Shown here: one piece after another, positions 50,101 to 56,100 of the stretch
Position numbering within the stretch: position 1 is the stretch's first letter
Layout of the letters: each line of letters starts with the position of its first letter
From: Siphonodentalium dalli
Taxonomy: Eukaryota > Mollusca > Scaphopoda > Gadilida > Siphonodentaliidae
Reading direction: 5' to 3'
DNA: 64,000 nucleotides
NCBI GenBank assembly: GCA_032622095.1
Contig: CP136061.1
Coordinates: 202,298,244 to 202,362,243, forward strand
The notes under the pieces: model-generated
What the model saw: the letters and a program-made list of their open reading frames with translations, nothing else
What the model was told of the DNA's origin: nothing
Database searches by the model: none
Program-made: the position numbers and the translations under genes

Positions 50101-53100
50101 CAATCTAATCCCTGCTACGTCCAAAATGCATCCATCCTTAGCGATCTGTTTTCTGACTCTCCCAGAGCGGAAGCGTGACGTCAACGACGGCGTGTGGTAT
50201 CATACACAGAACGGAAACGTGGAATGGACTGAAGGTATCTCCTTCTGGAAGGTGACACATCATTACAATATATGTGATGGATAACCATATGACAAACTTC
50301 ATAATTTAATACTCTAGAGAGAAGTGTGTAGTCAAATCTAAAACCAGGTGTATTGATGTAAAAATAAAATACATGGGGTTATATAATAGAATTATATCTG
50401 AATATATTTTATTTTTTGCAGTTGGAAGGTTATTACATTGCCACTGCCATACTCAGCGCTGGTTCCACATGCACGATTCCGGTGGAAACAAGATCCAAAC
50501 TCAAGACCTAGTTGGGCACTGGACAATGGTAAAAACTTAATTGTTACTATTTAAAAAACTCAACTGTGTTTCATTCATAACATGAACTTGAATTTATGGA
50601 GAATTGTATTTGCATTTTTTAATAAAACTAAATTAAAATTCTTGGAATTATGGACATTTTATACATACGCCTATTGAAAAACGGTCGTATAGTGTAATCA
50701 GTCTGTATGTTTGTCTGTTTGTGTGTCTGTCCATCCGTCTGTAAACATTTTGGTTTCCAGATGGTAACATTAGTTTGTTTTTCGATCAATTCAAAACTTG
50801 GTGTGAGGTGTGATCACAAGAAAACACAGGTCAAATATAGAAGCAGATGGCCCCAGAAATGGCCACATTTAGGAACAGTCCCGACTCTGACACATTTTCA
50901 TATTTTTTTCTTTCACTTTCAGTGTACATTGGAAATTGTCCTGATGGATGTATGGGGCACGGAGAATGCAGACAGGGGGCTTGTCAGTGAGTTTACTCAT
51001 TCTTATATTCATATTATGATTATGATATCATGGTCCTGCTGGGAAATTATTTTGAAAATATGATTACGGTTATGCCATTATAGCAAAAAGTCTGAAGACA
51101 CATTCTATAATGCGTATAGCGCGCTATCGTAAATTTTCCTTTAAACTTTTCGGTTATAATTAACTCATAACCTTAAATGAAACAAGGGTTATTTAATCTG
51201 AGTATTGGTCAAAAACATCTTAGATTTTACCAGCATATATATGTCCATAAAATTTATACAAACCTTTCTATCATATCTTAAAAATTTTAAATTGCAAAAA
51301 TTACCAAAGAATTTTTTAATTACAGGTCTGCATTAATTATGAAATATGATTTTTGTTTCTTCTTTTCAGTTGTGATTTTGGTTACAGGGGAGATAGTTGT
51401 GAAGAGAACGTCGTCGCTAATCCTACTTTCCTGATGGAGAGTTTTGGTAACGCTGAATCCATCTCGAGCTTCTCGTTGTCTAAGATCCAGGGAGCTGAGC
51501 TGGGCTATGTCTGTGGAGTCCTGTCGACAGATAAAGCTATGGTCTTCAACAAGGATGGGCCAAGAGTTCTCATCACCGGCGATATGAATACCACAGATGC
51601 TAGGTTTGGCCACTTAAAATAACTTTATAAAATGGTTGACTGCCGACTCCCATTCAATTATGTGCAAAAAGTATGAGATAACTCATGGTCAGCAGCAGTC
51701 AACTGGTTAGTTAAAAAACTGACCTGGTTTGAGCAATGTATTGCTGCATGAGATATGTTAATGCCCCAGAGTGCAGATGAAATCATGACCAGAGCATCAG
51801 CCATGATTACTGAGTTTCACGCTGAATTAAAAAAGTATTATTGAGAGAGATATTCTTATTACCTCCAAGTATAGGAGAGATCGATACACATGACATATAA
51901 ATACAGTTGGATTAAAGTGGGCTCCCCTGGCCAGTGTGGTGGGCCGTTATGTACAAGTATGGAGAGGTGTTGGAAACCATGATAGTGAAGCATATATGCA
52001 TTTGAATGTTCACTACAGCTTTTGTTGCAGGAAAATCTGATTTGTCCAACAGATATGAAAGTTAGTCGTTACAACATGCGTGGGTGTTGAGAAGATAATT
52101 ACAATGGACGTGACACGGGTTGCTGTACGCCATTCCTTATCATTGTGCTGAGAACGTACAGGAACTTCGCAGAATATAGTACTAGTTCCTTGAGGCAGTG
52201 AGATATGTGTTCTGTTAGGGTTTCCACAGAACTTCCAAGGAGGGTTGCTACCAGGTCATCTCTGGCTAACGACGCAAGGTGAAAATATTCGGGTATGCCG
52301 AAACGAGAGATAATCCCTTCCCAAAAAGAGTTTCTAATAATGAGTGCGGCTGGAGAAGAGCATACGAACATGGCGTGGTCGATTTCGTTCGAGTACACTT
52401 CGCTGCAGAGATGACCCACTAAATTGTTGGCATAGGTAGTCCTGTTGAGAAGCAGTACTAAGTTTTTGAGATATTTCAACATGTGAGCGTTTCCATGGAG
52501 AAGTTTCCAGACTGCCCAGTTTGATAGGGGATTAGGGTGAACTTTCCACAGAATTCGCAAGGATGGATCGGACGAAACTTTGGTCTGCCACGAGGAAATG
52601 AACGTTCCCCTGACAGCTGCCTTCACAAGAGTTATCCACGTTGACAGTTTTGGGAAGACCCCAATGTCCAGGTAGTCATTCAAATAGTTCAAAAGATCGT
52701 ATTTGGCTAATATGCAGAACATTTCCTTTACAAAACCACTGGAGCGATTGTATAGTCTGTACAGGTGTGCTTTCAGGACAAACAGTCGTAATGGTAATTG
52801 ATGGCCGAACGGTAGATGGATAAGACGTCCCAGAAAGCAAAGTTTTTTGATATGCAGTTGAAATCCAAGAAGACCTAGCGATAGCCTAGTTGACGCTCGT
52901 TTTGGGAGGGATTGTGCGTATTTGAGACATGTTCTGGGGGCTTTGTTCATAATGGTGATGGCGGAACTTTGATCAAAAGGAACCACCACGACACTGTAGA
53001 GAGCTCTCGGTAGAACAACAGTTTTGAGGACATTTGTCATGGTGATGGGTGTAATGGATTTCATAAGTTTGTTACCCATGATATTGAAAAAGTTATTCCT

Positions 53101-56100
53101 CATTTTTGTCGACACAGAAGAGGCGGAATTGACCTGCTTCGCAAACTTGTCCTGAATTAAACCAAGATGGGCACATTCTGTAACTTCCTGAATAGTTTGA
53201 ATGCCCAACCTCCATATCCTTCCCGAGCGGTCATATGAGTTTTTATTCTCGTTGAATACAACAATTAATTTACTTCTGACTGAAAATATGGAGTATTGCC
53301 ATACATATTAGGCATATTTAAATGAGTGTTGTAATACATATCACACTTATTTAAACTAGTATTGGCATACATATTACACTTATCTAAATGAGTATTGTCA
53401 TACATATTATGCTTATTTAAACAAGCATTGTCATACACATTACACTTATTTAAACGAGTATTGTTATACATATTACACTTATCTAAGTGAGTATTGTCAT
53501 ACATATTATGCTTATTTAAACAAGCATTGTCATACACGTTACACTTATTTAAACGAGTATTGGCATACATATTACACTTATCTAAATGAGTATTGTCATA
53601 AACATTATGCAGATTTAAATGAGTATTTTCATACATATTTAAATGAGGATTGGCATACATATTACACATATTTAAAAGGTTATGTTAAAAATATTTAGGG
53701 AGCTATATGACAACACAGATATTTGTTTTTTAGACATACATGTTCTTTTGCGTAATTTGGGTCTTAATATCAACTATAAACAAATCAATTTTAATTGTAG
53801 TAGTTTTTGTTTATTGCCAACATATTCTTGTTTCTGAGAACATGGATACAATTTGAATGTCTTTAATTTCGATAGATACCTGCAGTTCCACATTAGAGTT
53901 GGAAGCGATTCACAGTCATCTAACTGTCCTGCTCCCGACGGTGAATCAGAAACCATTTTACTGGAGGCTTCATGTAACGGAGGAGTGACCTGGAATGTTC
54001 TCAAGACATTCCCAGTCAATGATTACAAGAGTGCAAGGTATATTTATACTTGTACTTATATGGGTCTAATATTTATTAAATTATAGCAATAACATAATTT
54101 TGGGGGCATTACAGTTTATTAGCGGCCCATCAGAAATTACTAATAGCCCAACATTCTATGAGAGCCCAGAGACGAAGAGCCGCTAACTAAACAGTAATAC
54201 CCTCCAAAATTATGTTATTGCTATTATTACCACTCGTTTATACCATAAACTATATATTGACATGTCTGCAAGGCATGTCATTTGTTCCTTAAAAATTAGT
54301 CAAATATTCCATCAAAACTATTTTATCAATTATTGTTTACAAATTAAAATTTGATGTATGATCATTGGTCACATGGCCAGGAGAATGTCTTGGGATAGGC
54401 AACTTTGACCTCAGATGACTACTTAAAGGAGGACTAATAAATTGCCTGATCAATAAAGAGCGTTTATCATCAGCTCAGAAGATATGTGGGACAATTAGTG
54501 CACAGAGGTAACAGTTACCTCTGTGCACTAATTGTCCCACATATCTTCTGATTGTAACATGACATGGGAATTGTCATGGGATAGGTGCCGTTGACCTCAA
54601 ATGACTTAAAGAGGCACTAATAATTAGCAATAAAGAGCATTTATTATCAGCTTAAAAGATAAATGGCAACTTTATCTCAAGAGTATCATGCAGTAGGCGC
54701 TGTTTACCTCAGGTGACTAATAATTATTTTAAATGACTTGAAGGGGCAACAATAATTTACTAATTCTTCACACGATTTTCATGCATGTCATGTTTATCAC
54801 CCACCATTTTTGATGGGCAATCCCCCAGTAAGTATATATTTTTTGTTCTAGAAATAGTTTATCTAAATCCAGGGTTCATGCTGCAGCTTGCCAAATTATC
54901 CAAATTCAAAAATAATTCACATTTGGCAAAAATTATTTTCATTTGGCAAATGTTTTGGAAAGCGAGTTCTCATTCCCACATTAAAGTAGAAACAATTTAT
55001 ACAGACTGTGGTTACATTGGCTAAATTGTATGTCATGAACAAAATTTTCTAGTAATGGCTTATGGAGGTAATGGGAAGTTAACACCTCTATCAACATGTA
55101 GTTAATCCGCTTGCATATCAGAGAGATTGGCAATTGATTGTGATTGTGATGTTAACATGACAATCATTCCCCTTTATTTAGGGGTATTCATAAGTTGATG
55201 CATACCTTATATTGGTAGGTGATCGGTTTATCATTTCTAGATAATCCACTGGAGGGACAATAATTATTACTGATTGAATTATTGTCTTTTTTCATGGAAT
55301 GTCTAAAACATTGGAAGTTTTACAAGTGGCTATTGTCAATTGTAAGAATCAATGTTCCATAAACCCCTATCGACCCAATATCATTTGGTAACTTCAAATT
55401 TTGAGAGAATTTGGCAAAAAATATTTTCATTTGGCAAAAGTAAATGTTGGGCCAGTTGCTTAAAACTCTAAATTATATTAGTAAATCAAAGTAATGTCCT
55501 CTTGGACCTCCTTCCACTGATATATCACGTCCTAACAATACTAAATTCATCCCAAAGTGATCGTCACAATGGACCAAGTTTAAATATTTCAGAATGGATT
55601 CTGTGTTGCTGCCATCGAGTGTCCGCAGAGATGGGTGTCGGTTTAGATGGTGGCAGCCCAGTCACTCAGGTCGCAACAAGGACGTGTGGGCGATTGATGA
55701 TATAAGCTTACACAAACAGCTTTATAACACTCTGGATGTCCAGATGGCTGATGTGGCCAACATAAGTGATTCTCTGACCATCGACGGTGGCAAACTACTC
55801 GACTCATACTGTGGTAAAATGAGAACTCTCAGGTAATATTCTAATATCTGGTTGTACCCGGTTTGCCATTTCCATTGAGACCATGTAGGAAATGTCATGA
55901 ATACCGCATCATCCTTGATTTCTGTGTCTATTATGGGCCCGCATCACCAAATTCACCCTCTAAGAACCTCATTCTACTTGGGCCTCAAATGCTATGGGAA
56001 ACCTAGGATCAGATTGAATTTCCCCAGTTGAAGTTTGTGATGTTCTGAAAATTAGGGGATATAGAAACTGAACAGAAGGGAAAAAGTAACTAAAAACAAT

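Noticed and set aside
53265-53669. 134-codon open frame with 11-residue repeats on the - strand
   Set aside because: Product of the 33-bp minisatellite; simple-sequence composition and no gene context.
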